From positions 7,061-71,060 of the forward strand of contig JBBIKG010000019.1 in assembly GCA_037445555.1 (NCBI GenBank): a stretch of DNA of 64,000 bases, read 5' to 3'. Source of the DNA: JAAYJT01 sp037445555 (lineage in GTDB: Bacteria; Bacteroidota; Bacteroidia; Bacteroidales; JAAYJT01). The notes below the pieces were generated by a model, which was not told the origin of the DNA, ran no database searches, and worked only from the letters and a program-made list of their open reading frames with translations. Both the position numbers and the translations under genes were made by a program. Shown here one piece after another: positions 1-8,408 of the stretch (within the stretch, counting starts at the first letter, position 1; every line of letters starts with the position of its first letter).

Positions 1-748
1 TTTTTCCATCCCGGTATACCGGATTGCCAGCATTGGCGTGTACCAGAATGGGTATGTGCGGATTCGCTGCTCTTATCTCTCTTACGATATCGATCATCTC
101 TATCATGCCGTTTCCACAGTTGGCCCCAATAACATGAACACCCGCTTTCGTGAGTTCTTCTGCCATTTGGGTGGGAGATACGCCCATCATGGTGTGAAAG
201 GACTTCTCTCCCGTTTTTTCGAATGTCATCGTACAAACCACTTCACATGCCGTGTTCTCAAGACAAGCCTTAACGGCAATCAACGCTTCGTCAATATCCG
301 ACATGGTTTCGAGGATAAGGGCATCGACGCCCCCGGCCTCAAGCGACAATGCCTGCTGCTTATATGCGTTATACAATTGACCTTCGGTTACATCGCCCAT
401 CATAAGCAGTTTACCTGTTGGACCCATTGAGCCGAGCACAATGGCCTCATTACCCGCTGCCAGGCGCGAGATGGCTGCAGCAGCCAGGTTGAATTCTTCA
501 ACCTTATCGGCCTTGCCGTATCGCTGCAATTTAAAAACATTGCCACCGAAACTATTGGTTTCAATCAAATCCGATCCTGCATCCAGATAACTCCTGGCGA
601 TACTATACATCTCATCCCGTCTGGTAACATTCCACAGTTCGTGGCATTCGCCTGCAGCCAACCCTTTTTCGAGCATTAAGGTGCCCCAAGCTCCATCGGA
701 AGTAAGTACACCTTTTCCTCTAATCCTGCTTGTAACCGAGTGCCTCAT
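1..748 (-). CDS. Homocysteine S-methyltransferase family protein (C-terminus cut by window edge)
   Basis: The first 249 codons of a gene that leaves the window on the left. The translation begins MRHSVTSRIRG and has the betaine-homocysteine/MetH N-terminal barrel signature: a DGAWGT motif near the start, an ETNSFGG motif, and a GANCGNG motif with Cys211, the first of the three zinc cysteines of this family. The second zinc motif (GGCCG type) would lie beyond the edge. The family moves a methyl group to homocysteine to make methionine. The ATG at 748 is preceded by a minus-strand promoter-like box at 862-854. It diverges from a URO-D-type methyltransferase at 923. Whether this is a stand-alone methyltransferase or the N-terminus of a full MetH cannot be seen here. 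Confidence 0.85.
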   Translation of the reverse strand, partial: MRHSVTSRIRGKGVLTSDGAWGTLMLEKGLAAGECHELWNVTRRDEMYSIARSYLDAGSDLIETNSFGGNVFKLQRYGKADKVEEFNLAAAAISRLAAGNEAIVLGSMGPTGKLLMMGDVTEGQLYNAYKQQALSLEAGGVDALILETMSDIDEALIAVKACLENTACEVVCTMTFEKTGEKSFHTMMGVSPTQMAEELTKAGVHVIGANCGNGMIEMIDIVREIRAANPHIPILVHANAGNPVYRDGK

Positions 749-853
749 AATTTATTCTATGTATTTTATGCCTTTTTATTCATTCTCATCGGTCACAGTT
801 GCATGCTTTGAAAGAGGTTTCATCGCACTAAAGGTAGATCTGTATAAAGCGTA

Positions 854-862
854 ACAAATATA
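854..862 (-). promoter_or_regulatory. Putative Bacteroidota -7 box (TATATTTGT) for the homocysteine methyltransferase
   Basis: It matches the TAnnTTTG consensus on the minus strand, about 106 bases upstream of the ATG at 748. No clear TTTG -33 element was seen. It lies close to the divergent plus-strand box at 894. Confidence 0.4.
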
Positions 863-893
863 TAGCATTCATTGATGTGAAGCGTTTTAATAA

Positions 894-902
894 TAGCTTT
901 GT
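894..902 (+). promoter_or_regulatory. Putative -7 box (TAGCTTTGT) for the URO-D family gene
   Basis: It matches TAnnTTTG, with ATTG at 871-874 as a possible -33 element 19 bases upstream. Transcription would begin near 906, so the in-frame TTG at 899 lies inside the promoter and the ATG at 923 is the likely start. Confidence 0.5.
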
Positions 903-922
903 ATTCCAATACCCAAATTCCC

Positions 923-1948
923 ATGAATGATGAACAATGGAATGAGCTTAAGAGGCTTGTTCAGGGCGAAAAAATTTTTCCGCAACCCGTTGGATTTATT
1001 ATCGACAGCCCATGGCTGCCCAACTGGTTCGGCATCAATATAATTGATTATTTCTCAAACGATGATTTGTGGTTGCAAGCCAATCTGAAGGCCATGCGAA
1101 CCTTCCCCGAAGTTACATTTTTACCCGGTTTCTGGAGCGAATTCGGTATGTGTACTGAACCATCGGCTTTTGGAGCCAGGTGCATCTTTTGGAAAAACGA
1201 ATTTCCCTTTGCTGAAAAAATCATCTTCGACACAACTGATATCCTACAGCTGAAAGCGCCCAGCCCGGCCACCGACGGTATGCTGCCATTCATGCTAAAT
1301 CGGCTCATGCTCGCCAGACCGAAGATTGAAGACGCCGGTTTTAAGATCAAATTCTCCGTATCGAGGGGGCCTCTTAACATAGCTTCATTTCTGATGGGTA
1401 CCACCGAATTGATGACTGCGATGATGATGGAACCCGATGCCGTGCATCACCTGCTACGCATTATCACTGATTTTCTGAAATCGTGGCACCGTTTACAGGC
1501 AGAGTCTATTCCGACGATCGACGGGCTCATGATGCTTGACGACATCGTAGGGTTCGTAGGCGAGGACGAGTTCATGGAATTCGGATTTCCTTACATTAAA
1601 GAGATTTATGATTTGAATGCTTCGGTGAAACTCTTCCACAACGATGCCGACTGCACGGTATCGGTGAGGCATTATCCGGATATGGGTGTGAATTTGTTCA
1701 ATCCAGGCACCCATCTGACCGTGCATGACCTGATTGAAAAAACTCAATCGCGGATGACGATTTTGGGCAATATACCAGCTCGTGATGTGTTGGCCGCTTC
1801 TTCGCCCAGCGCCATAAGGGAAGCCGTGAAAGATCTGCTGGAAAGCACCCCTGATAAAACCCGGCTTATGCTTTCGTGTGGAGGAGGTATGCCCCCGGGA
1901 GTGACAACCGAAAACCTTCGGGCTTTTATTGACGCTGCCGGAAGATGA
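923..1948 (+). CDS. URO-D/MtaA-type corrinoid methyltransferase family protein
   Basis: A 341-residue protein of the uroporphyrinogen decarboxylase superfamily, closer to the methylcobamide:thiol methyltransferases (MtaA/MtbA/CmuA) than to HemE. In the characterised methyltransferases zinc is held by His-x-Cys and a Cys about 77 residues later. Here His239-Asn-Asp241 and Cys319 (in LSCGGGMPPG) fall at that spacing, so Asp replaces the first Cys. A role in moving methyl groups between a corrinoid protein and a thiol is inferred, and is supported by the divergent homocysteine methyltransferase gene next door. No corrinoid protein is encoded in the visible flank. The frame opens at a TTG (899), but that codon sits in the promoter box, so ATG 923 is chosen. 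The substrate is unknown. Confidence 0.75.
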   Translation: MNDEQWNELKRLVQGEKIFPQPVGFIIDSPWLPNWFGINIIDYFSNDDLWLQANLKAMRTFPEVTFLPGFWSEFGMCTEPSAFGARCIFWKNEFPFAEKIIFDTTDILQLKAPSPATDGMLPFMLNRLMLARPKIEDAGFKIKFSVSRGPLNIASFLMGTTELMTAMMMEPDAVHHLLRIITDFLKSWHRLQAESIPTIDGLMMLDDIVGFVGEDEFMEFGFPYIKEIYDLNASVKLFHNDADCTVSVRHYPDMGVNLFNPGTHLTVHDLIEKTQSRMTILGNIPARDVLAASSPSAIREAVKDLLESTPDKTRLMLSCGGGMPPGVTTENLRAFIDAAGR

Positions 1949-1996
1949 TCCACGCACAAGACTTGTACGTTTTCGGAATATGCTGTAACAGTCTCC

Positions 1997-3052
1997 CTAC
2001 AGAGAGAAGCGTTCAGGATAATTTTCTATTTTCACCATTTCTTTAGTTGAAAGCAGTCCGCAGGCAGCATCAATATCCTGGCCGCGCGATTGACGAAGGG
2101 TGGTCATGATCCCTTTGGTTTTCAGTGCATCACGAAACCATTCAATGGTCCTGTCATCCGATGGGGCCAGTGGTGTTCCCGGCACGGGATGAAAGCGCAA
2201 AAGATTGATGCGGCAACGTATGCCATTCAGTATTCGGGCAAGCTCCTTCACATGCGCAGGTGTATCGTTGACACTTCTGAACATAATATATTCAAACGAG
2301 ATGCGCCGCTGGCGCGAGAAATCATAGCTCCTGATGGTCTCCAGCACCTGCTCGAGCGGATAGACTGACTGCACTGGCATCAAACGCTTCCGGTCTTCGT
2401 CAAACGGGGAATGCAGGCTGACAGCAAGATGACACTGGCTCTGCTCAATAAAGGTTTTCATGCCCGGAATGATACCGATGGTGGAGACGGTAATCCGCCT
2501 TGGGCTCCATGCGTAACCCCATTCGGCAGTCAGTATTCCGAGACTTGTCATTACGGCATCCAGATTATCGAACGGCTCACCCATGCCCATAAAGACCAGG
2601 TTTGTCAGCTGGTCGCGCTCGGGCAACGACTGCACCTGGTTCAGAATTTCGCTTGTACCCAATTGCCCCTGAAATCCTTGCTTGGCCGTCATGCAAAACA
2701 GGCATCCCATTTTGCAGCCCACCTGCGAAGATAGGCATAGAGTGTGCCTGAAGCGATCAGGAATATAGGCAGCTTCCACAAATTTGCCTGCAGCTGTTTT
2801 AAACAAATATTTTTTAGTGCCATCGGAGGAGGTTTGCACCCTGGCAGGATGCGTAAGGCCAATGTCATATGTTTCTTCGAGCCTCTGGCGGGTCGTTTTT
2901 GACAGGTTTGTCATCTGGCCTATCGAGGAGGCCTTGTTTTTATACAACCATTCGGTAAGCTGGCGGGCAGTGTACCCGGGCAGGTCAAGTTCTCTGACCT
3001 TTAATTCCAGTTCAGGGAGGGTTTTGCCAAACAATGGTTGTTTGCTGTGCAT
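1997..3052 (-). CDS. rlmN: Dual-specificity 23S rRNA A2503 / tRNA A37 C2-methyltransferase RlmN
   Basis: A 351-residue radical-SAM enzyme. The CxxxCxxC cluster ligands are Cys113, Cys117 and Cys120 (GCKMGCLFC). The C-terminal SRGQDIDAACG segment carries Cys331, the conserved methyl-carrying cysteine. The GMGEP motif of radical-SAM rRNA methylases is present, and the length is normal. RlmN methylates C2 of A2503 in 23S rRNA and of A37 in some tRNAs. The gene starts with ATG 17 bases after the stop of the upstream flavin reductase on the same strand, so the two are probably co-transcribed. Nothing unusual was seen. Confidence 0.95.
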   Translation of the reverse strand: MHSKQPLFGKTLPELELKVRELDLPGYTARQLTEWLYKNKASSIGQMTNLSKTTRQRLEETYDIGLTHPARVQTSSDGTKKYLFKTAAGKFVEAAYIPDRFRHTLCLSSQVGCKMGCLFCMTAKQGFQGQLGTSEILNQVQSLPERDQLTNLVFMGMGEPFDNLDAVMTSLGILTAEWGYAWSPRRITVSTIGIIPGMKTFIEQSQCHLAVSLHSPFDEDRKRLMPVQSVYPLEQVLETIRSYDFSRQRRISFEYIMFRSVNDTPAHVKELARILNGIRCRINLLRFHPVPGTPLAPSDDRTIEWFRDALKTKGIMTTLRQSRGQDIDAACGLLSTKEMVKIENYPERFSL

Positions 3053-3069
3053 GCCTGGGCGAATTTGTT

Positions 3070-3720
3070 TCAGAAAAATATTTCGGCTATAATCTGCGTA
3101 AACCCTACTCCTCTTTCAATCAGGATATCGCGCACTTCTACCACCATCTCCGAACTTCCGCACAGGTAGTATGAGGCGTTTGTTTCGATTGAGGGCAGTT
3201 GCCGTAAGTAATCGGTCACCCGCCCGTGAAACAGGTCTTCGGCATGCTCGCGACTCACACACCGGGTATAACGGTCACCAAACCGCTGTTGAAAATCTTT
3301 ATCAAAGTAAAAACCGCTGGCAAACCGGCATCCGTGAATCACGCGCTGCACTTTTTCAACTCCAGAGTAAAGCATGGAGGCAAATGGAGCGATGCCTGTT
3401 CCGGTGGCAATCCACCAGACTGGATTACCGTCGGGAAGAAATTTTCCGAAAGGTTCAGAAACATAGATGACATCATCAGGTTTGAGCTTGGCCAATTCAG
3501 GAGTGAGTGTCCCTCCGGGCTTGATGTTGTAAAGAATCCTGACTTCCGGATCGCGGTTGCCGCTGGCAATACTGTATAGCCGGGGTTTGGTCTCGGCCGC
3601 CACTGAGATGGCCACTACCTGTCCGGGTTGAAATTCGAATGTCCGTCTGAACGAAAGCAAATAGGCACCAGGTGCTATCTGTTGGTTTTCAATAATCTGA
3701 GCCTGATAAGGAATTTCCAT
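3070..3720 (-). CDS. Ferredoxin/flavodoxin-NADP+ reductase-like flavoprotein
   Basis: A 216-residue protein with the two-domain ferredoxin reductase layout. The N-terminal FAD barrel has the RLYSIASG flavin motif. The C-terminal nucleotide domain has GTGIAPF, followed by CGSSEMV, as in ferredoxin-NADP reductases. It ends in two Phe residues (AEIFF), and an aromatic C-terminus often stacks on the flavin in this family. It likely moves electrons between NADPH and ferredoxin or flavodoxin. The longer frame starts at a TTG (3738) that lies inside a TAnnTTTG box, so ATG 3720 is preferred. It precedes rlmN, a radical-SAM enzyme that needs electrons; a functional link is possible but is inference. 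Confidence 0.82.
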   Translation of the reverse strand: MEIPYQAQIIENQQIAPGAYLLSFRRTFEFQPGQVVAISVAAETKPRLYSIASGNRDPEVRILYNIKPGGTLTPELAKLKPDDVIYVSEPFGKFLPDGNPVWWIATGTGIAPFASMLYSGVEKVQRVIHGCRFASGFYFDKDFQQRFGDRYTRCVSREHAEDLFHGRVTDYLRQLPSIETNASYYLCGSSEMVVEVRDILIERGVGFTQIIAEIFF

Positions 3721-3735
3721 GATGTAAAATCTGGT

Positions 3736-3743
3736 CAAAGGTA
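3736..3743 (-). promoter_or_regulatory. Putative -7 box (TACCTTTG) for the flavin reductase-rlmN operon
   Basis: It matches TAnnTTTG on the minus strand. The start of transcription would be near 3731, about 11 bases before the ATG at 3720. The box contains the TTG that opens the longer frame. Confidence 0.5.
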
Positions 3744-3908
3744 GTAAAACGGCCTGATGGAATGAATGTTCAATGGTTGTGTTTCACGATCTCCTATTCA
3801 CCATGTTAATATGGACTGTGGGGTCGAACGATAAGGCCGGCGAAAGAAAACAGCTGAAATGATTTATGCCCATGTGTGGAGGTTATCCACTGAACTAACA
3901 GAAAGCGT

Positions 3909-5855
3909 TCAGCCTTTTTCAATCTCTTCAAGCTGCCGGTGTGCCTGCTCCCACTCATTCAGTGCTTTTTCAAGCTCAGCACGCAGTTGGTTGTAGTGCT
4001 GGTAACTGGCCTGATCGTTGAGTACGCTGAGGTATTGCTGAGGATCAGTGAGCATGGCATCAAAACGGGCTATTTCGCCCTCAAGCCGATCAATTCGGTC
4101 TTCGACGGCTTCGATCTGGTTTCGCATTTTGCGAAGTTGCCTATCGCGGTTTTTCTTGTCCTCCCATTGAGCCTTGGTGTCAGAGGGCTTGTCCGGCGTT
4201 AGGATTGATTTACCTGAGCTTTCGGCCTTTTCAAGGGATTTCAGCGACTCTATACTGCGAGCCTGTATAAAATCGTACACATCGCCTAGGTACTCCCTTA
4301 TGCTGCCATTACGAAACTCTATCACTTTGTTGGTAAGCCCCTGCAGAAAATCTCTGTCGTGCGATACGATGATCAGGGTTCCGGTGTACTGAAGCAATGC
4401 ATTCTTAAGCACATCTTTGCTGATCATATCGAGATGGTTAGTGGGTTCGTCGAGCACCAGCAGGTTGACTGGGTGCAGCAGTAGGCGGGCAAGGGCAAGA
4501 CGGGCTTTCTCGCCACCCGAAAGCACTTTCACTTTTTTATCGATGTCATCGGTATCAAACAAAAAGCTACCCAGAAGATTGCGCACCTGCGAGCGCATCG
4601 GTCCGGTGGCGGCATCGTCGATGGTTTCAAACACCGTCTTTTCGCCGTCGAGCAGTTCGGTCTGGTTTTGTGGATAATATCCCAGGTGGGTATTGTGGCC
4701 CAGACGAACCACTCCACCGTGATCGAGCTGTCCGGCAATAATTTTTGTAAGCGTGGTTTTTCCTTCGCCGTTGCGGCCCACAAATGCCACCGCATCGTTA
4801 CGCAATATAGCGAAGTCGATGTCTTTGAAGACGACATGGCCTTCATAGGTCTTAGTCACGCCATGTCCTTCGGCTACTACCTTGCCTGATCGTGGTGCAT
4901 GCTGAAATCTTACTCTGATGGACGAATTATCGGTATCCTCCACCCCAACTTTTCCGAGTTTTTCTATCATACGTATGCGCGACTGCACCTGCCTTGCCTT
5001 AGTAGCTTTGTAGCGAAATCGTTCAATAAAACGCTCAAGGTGGGCGATCTGACGTTGCTGGTTGCTGAATGCGGCCATCTGCTGTTCGAGCTGTTCCTCG
5101 CGCAGCGACACATATCCTGAATAGGATACAGGATAGTCATAGATGCGCCCCATGGATATCTCAATGGTTCGCCGGGTAACATTGTCAAGAAATGCCCTGT
5201 CGTGCGACACCAGAATAATTGCACCGGGATAGTCTCTGAGATACCCCTCGAGCCACTGGATGGATTCGATATCGAGATGGTTGGTGGGTTCATCGAGAAG
5301 CAGAAGGTCGGGTTTACTTAGCAGCAGCTTGGCTAGTTCCACGCGCATCTGCCATCCGCTGCTGAATTCCATCATGGGTCGAGAAAAGTCATTGCGCTCA
5401 AATCCTAACCCGAGCAATACCTTTTCGGTATCGGCCTCCCGGGTTTGGCCTCCGATCATATGGAATCGATCCGTGGCTTCGTTTAGGCGGGTGATCAGGC
5501 GCATGTAATCGGCCGAGTGATAATCGGTGCGCCGGGCTAATTGCTGCGAGAGGCTGTGCATCGCCTCCTCAATCCTAAGGGCCTCGTTGAAGGCTTTCAT
5601 GGCTTCGGTCATTACGGTAACCGTACTGTTCAATTCAAGCTCCTGGGGTAAATAACCGATGGAGCTTCCGCCGGGGATGACAACGGTACCTTTTTCAGGT
5701 TCGAGCTGCCTGTTAATAATCCTGAGCAGGCTGGTTTTGCCGGCCCCGTTTCGGCCAACCAGACCTATGCGGTCGCGGCTGCCGATCAGGAACGACACAT
5801 CTCTGAAAATGTAGGTGCCTGTGAAATGTACAGAGAGATTGCTGACGCTGAACAT
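3909..5855 (-). CDS. ABC-F family ATP-binding protein
   Basis: A 648-residue protein with two ABC ATPase domains and no membrane segment. Walker A motifs are GRNGAGKT (around residue 36) and GRNGEGKT (around 365). Both halves have an LDEPTNHLD Walker B. The signature is canonical in the second half (LSGGE) but FSSGW in the first. A linker rich in charged residues follows the first domain, and a long charged helix that looks coiled-coil ends the protein, as in Uup/YheS-type proteins. ABC-F proteins act on ribosomes in translation or antibiotic protection; the exact subgroup cannot be set by eye. The -7 box lies immediately before the ATG, so the mRNA may be nearly leaderless. Confidence 0.9.
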   Translation of the reverse strand: MFSVSNLSVHFTGTYIFRDVSFLIGSRDRIGLVGRNGAGKTSLLRIINRQLEPEKGTVVIPGGSSIGYLPQELELNSTVTVMTEAMKAFNEALRIEEAMHSLSQQLARRTDYHSADYMRLITRLNEATDRFHMIGGQTREADTEKVLLGLGFERNDFSRPMMEFSSGWQMRVELAKLLLSKPDLLLLDEPTNHLDIESIQWLEGYLRDYPGAIILVSHDRAFLDNVTRRTIEISMGRIYDYPVSYSGYVSLREEQLEQQMAAFSNQQRQIAHLERFIERFRYKATKARQVQSRIRMIEKLGKVGVEDTDNSSIRVRFQHAPRSGKVVAEGHGVTKTYEGHVVFKDIDFAILRNDAVAFVGRNGEGKTTLTKIIAGQLDHGGVVRLGHNTHLGYYPQNQTELLDGEKTVFETIDDAATGPMRSQVRNLLGSFLFDTDDIDKKVKVLSGGEKARLALARLLLHPVNLLVLDEPTNHLDMISKDVLKNALLQYTGTLIIVSHDRDFLQGLTNKVIEFRNGSIREYLGDVYDFIQARSIESLKSLEKAESSGKSILTPDKPSDTKAQWEDKKNRDRQLRKMRNQIEAVEDRIDRLEGEIARFDAMLTDPQQYLSVLNDQASYQHYNQLRAELEKALNEWEQAHRQLEEIEKG

Positions 5856-5859
5856 GGCT

Positions 5860-5868
5860 GCAAAAATA
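5860..5868 (-). promoter_or_regulatory. Putative -7 box (TATTTTTGC) directly before the ABC-F start codon
   Basis: A full TAnnTTTGC match on the minus strand. It ends only five bases before the ATG at 5855, so transcription would begin at or next to the start codon. Confidence 0.5.
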
Positions 5869-5915
5869 TGGATTTAGGCTAAGCCCTCTGCGGACCGAAA
5901 TCAAGTTATGACTGG

Positions 5916-5929
5916 GTACATGCATGTAC
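5916..5929. repeat. 14-bp perfect palindrome in the ABC-F/comM divergent region
   Basis: GTACATGCATGTAC reads the same on both strands. It lies 61 bases upstream of the ABC-F start and 144 bases upstream of the comM-like start. It could be an operator, but no regulator is encoded nearby. Confidence 0.4.
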
Positions 5930-5980
5930 ATGGGTTACACAGCCGGAAACGCGCCGTTCAGGTAGGCATCTGAAGATAAT

Positions 5981-5997
5981 TCGACAGCGACTGTCGA
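5981..5997. repeat. Inverted repeat (7-bp arms, 3-base loop) upstream of the comM-like gene
   Basis: TCGACAG, CGA, CTGTCGA. No T tract follows on either strand, so a terminator is unlikely. A protein-binding site or small RNA hairpin is possible. Confidence 0.35.
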
Positions 5998-6072
5998 TTC
6001 TTAAGGTGGTTTGCCAGGAAAATTGTATTTTCGGATCTGAAAAGATCACTTTTAACCTTACCATTTCTGCTT

Positions 6073-7611
6073 ATGCTTGTAAAAACCTATGGCAGCGCCA
6101 TATACGGCATAAATGCCATTACCATTACTGTTGAGGTGAACATCGATATAGGCGTCCAGTTTTTTCTGGTCGGCTTGCCCGACAGCGCCGTGAAAGAAAG
6201 CCAGCAGCGGATTGAAGCTGCCTTACGCAACAACGGCTACAAAATCCCCGGAAAAAAAATTGTGATCAATATGGCCCCTGCCGACATCCGAAAGGAAGGC
6301 TCGGCCTACGATCTTACCCTGGCTATCGGTATACTGGCGGCTTCTGAGCAGATCAGCCATGAGTGGGTTGGTGATTACATCATCATGGGCGAATTGTCGC
6401 TCGACGGAAGTTTGCAGCCGGTTAAAGGAGCGTTGCCTATTGCTATTGAAGCGCGAAAGCAAGGATTTAAAGGATTTATCCTGCCGCTGCAAAATGCACG
6501 TGAAGCAGCCATCGTCAGCGATATAGAGGTATTTGGCGCCGAAAACATTAAGCAGGTTATCGATTTTTTTAACGGCCATGACAGCCTTACCCGAGTGGAA
6601 GTGAATACTCGTGAAGAGTTTTACTCACACCTAAGCCAGTATGAGCATGACTTTGCCGACGTGAAAGGGCAGGAAAATATCAAGCGTGCGCTTGAGATAG
6701 CAGCAGCCGGAGGACATAATGCCATCATGATCGGTCCACCCGGTGCGGGCAAAACCATGCTTGCCAAGCGGCTTCCGTCTATCCTGCCGCCCCTGAACCT
6801 GCACGAAGCCCTCGAAACTACCAAGATACATTCGGTTGCCGGCAAAATGAGCCGCGAAGCATCGCTGATATCGGTCCGGCCGTTTCGTGCTCCCCATCAC
6901 ACTATCAGCGACGTAGCTCTGGTAGGCGGTGGCAGCAACCCTCAGCCCGGAGAGATTTCACTTGCACATAACGGCGTGTTGTTCCTCGACGAGTTGCCGG
7001 AGTTTAAACGTACGGTACTCGAGGTACTAAGGCAGCCGCTCGAAGAAAGAACTGTCACCATCTCGAGGGCTAAGTTTACCGTTGAATATCCGAGTAGTTT
7101 TATGCTTGTGGCAGCCATGAATCCCTGTCCCTGCGGTTTCTACAACCATCCCGACCGCGATTGTGTATGCCCGCCTGGAATGGTGCAGAAATACCTCAAC
7201 AAGATTAGTGGCCCGCTTCTCGACCGTATCGACATACACGTTGAGGTAGTTCCTGTTCCGTTCAAAGAACTGACCAGCAGTGCCGAATCAACACCAAGCC
7301 ATGTGATCATGAAGCGGGTGATTGCCGCCCGCGCGGTGCAGGAAGAACGGTTTGCCGCTGATAAAAACATCCATTGCAACGCACAGATTAACAGCAAGAT
7401 GCTCCGTTCCATCTGCAAGCTCGACATGGCCGGAGCCGCCCTACTGAAAACAGCCCTGGAAAAACTTAGCCTGTCGGCAAGAGCCTATGACCGCATCCTC
7501 AAGGTATCACGCACAATTGCCGATCTTGACAACAGCCACGATATCAGGCCGGAGCATGTGGCAGAGGCCATTCATTACCGCAGCCTTGATCGCGAAACCT
7601 GGGGAACCTGA
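6073..7611 (+). CDS. comM: YifB/ComM family magnesium-chelatase-like AAA+ ATPase
   Basis: A 512-residue protein with the three-part ComM layout. An N-terminal Lon-protease-like fold opens with VKTYGSAIYGINA. A central AAA+ domain has Walker A GPPGAGKT and a VLFLDELPEF Walker B. A C-terminal Mg-chelatase-like domain is included. The conserved NPCPCG cysteine motif is followed by further cysteines (DCVCPPG). In naturally transformable bacteria ComM is a branch-migration helicase that helps integrate foreign DNA; the role in Bacteroidota is inferred from homology. The ATG at 6073 gives the usual length. Upstream lie a palindrome and an inverted repeat; downstream is a methyltransferase-like gene after 35 bases. 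Confidence 0.9.
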   Translation: MLVKTYGSAIYGINAITITVEVNIDIGVQFFLVGLPDSAVKESQQRIEAALRNNGYKIPGKKIVINMAPADIRKEGSAYDLTLAIGILAASEQISHEWVGDYIIMGELSLDGSLQPVKGALPIAIEARKQGFKGFILPLQNAREAAIVSDIEVFGAENIKQVIDFFNGHDSLTRVEVNTREEFYSHLSQYEHDFADVKGQENIKRALEIAAAGGHNAIMIGPPGAGKTMLAKRLPSILPPLNLHEALETTKIHSVAGKMSREASLISVRPFRAPHHTISDVALVGGGSNPQPGEISLAHNGVLFLDELPEFKRTVLEVLRQPLEERTVTISRAKFTVEYPSSFMLVAAMNPCPCGFYNHPDRDCVCPPGMVQKYLNKISGPLLDRIDIHVEVVPVPFKELTSSAESTPSHVIMKRVIAARAVQEERFAADKNIHCNAQINSKMLRSICKLDMAGAALLKTALEKLSLSARAYDRILKVSRTIADLDNSHDIRPEHVAEAIHYRSLDRETWGT

Positions 7612-7646
7612 TTCCCGAGTCAAGTTTTAATAAAGCCAACCTTCTT

Positions 7647-8366
7647 ATGTTCTACCGGCTCCGGAAATATTTCTCATATCAGTGCAGGGCTATTGGCCGA
7701 TACTCGGTTCATTCGCCGTTTGTGTACGATTTTGTGACAAAGGTGGTGAACGAAAAAAAAATACCGGATGAGTGCTTGAAAATTGAAGCCGGTCTGAAGG
7801 CCATCAAGCCTGCTTCGGGGAAAAATGCAATATCAGCTGCCCGAGTCCGGTTTGTGGCCCGGCGTGACGGACGATTGCTTTTTCGTATTGCTGCCTATTT
7901 CAAACCATTTTCCATGCTTGCTTTTGGCCCTAACACGGGAACGATCTACCTGACGGGTGGCTGGCAGGAGGCGCACCTGATCGGGGTGGATGAGCTATCC
8001 GGGTCTTTGCGTTCGTTCATTGACCGTTACTGCTTCCTTATTCAGAACAAAATCACGTTGATGGAGGGAAGTTCTGAATCAGTGCTGCCCGCTTTGATCC
8101 GTGCACATAAACGCATCGATCTCGCTTTCGTTGCCTCTGCGGATCTACTGCAATTGTTTTTTGCACACCGCGAGGAGGTGTTCTCTTGTATTCATAACGA
8201 AACTATCCTGTTGGTGTATGGTATCCATTGCTCACCCAAGGCAACCCGAGACTGGGAAGAAATAGCCGGGTGGCCCGGGGTGACTGTTTCGATGGATCTG
8301 TTTAACCTGGGAATAATTTTCTTTCGTAACGAATTAAGCAGGCAACATTTCATCATAAGGTACTGA
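7647..8366 (+). CDS. Degenerate class I SAM-methyltransferase-like protein
   Basis: A 239-residue protein whose N-terminus (a Tyr-rich stretch, then YSVHSPFVYDFV) matches a Bacteroidota family annotated as class I SAM-dependent methyltransferase. A Rossmann-like order is visible. MLAFGPNTGTIYL stands where motif I should be, LIGVDEL follows as the acidic loop, and IDLAFVASADLL stands where an active enzyme of this family has a DFVFID-type strand. Motif I lacks the usual Glu/Asp-x-Gly start and the later Asp is replaced, so SAM binding may be lost. It follows the comM-like gene on the same strand. The function is not known. Confidence 0.65.
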   Translation: MFYRLRKYFSYQCRAIGRYSVHSPFVYDFVTKVVNEKKIPDECLKIEAGLKAIKPASGKNAISAARVRFVARRDGRLLFRIAAYFKPFSMLAFGPNTGTIYLTGGWQEAHLIGVDELSGSLRSFIDRYCFLIQNKITLMEGSSESVLPALIRAHKRIDLAFVASADLLQLFFAHREEVFSCIHNETILLVYGIHCSPKATRDWEEIAGWPGVTVSMDLFNLGIIFFRNELSRQHFIIRY

Positions 8367-8374
8367 CAATTTAA

Positions 8375-8383
8375 TACCTTTGC
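8375..8383 (+). promoter_or_regulatory. Putative -7 box (TACCTTTGC) for the ABC transporter ATPase
   Basis: A full TAnnTTTGC match 26 bases before the ATG at 8409. It lies just after the stop of the upstream gene. Confidence 0.5.
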
Positions 8384-8408
8384 CCGTCACATCTGAACCA
8401 AACACACT

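Noticed and set aside
899..922. N-terminal extension of the URO-D family protein from TTG 899
   Set aside because: The TTG lies inside the TAGCTTTGT promoter box and the extension has no family support; ATG 923 is used.
1493..1957. Long minus-strand frame opposite the URO-D gene
   Set aside because: It is a shadow of the plus-strand gene. The protein has no recognisable motif and the plus-strand frame has clear family motifs.
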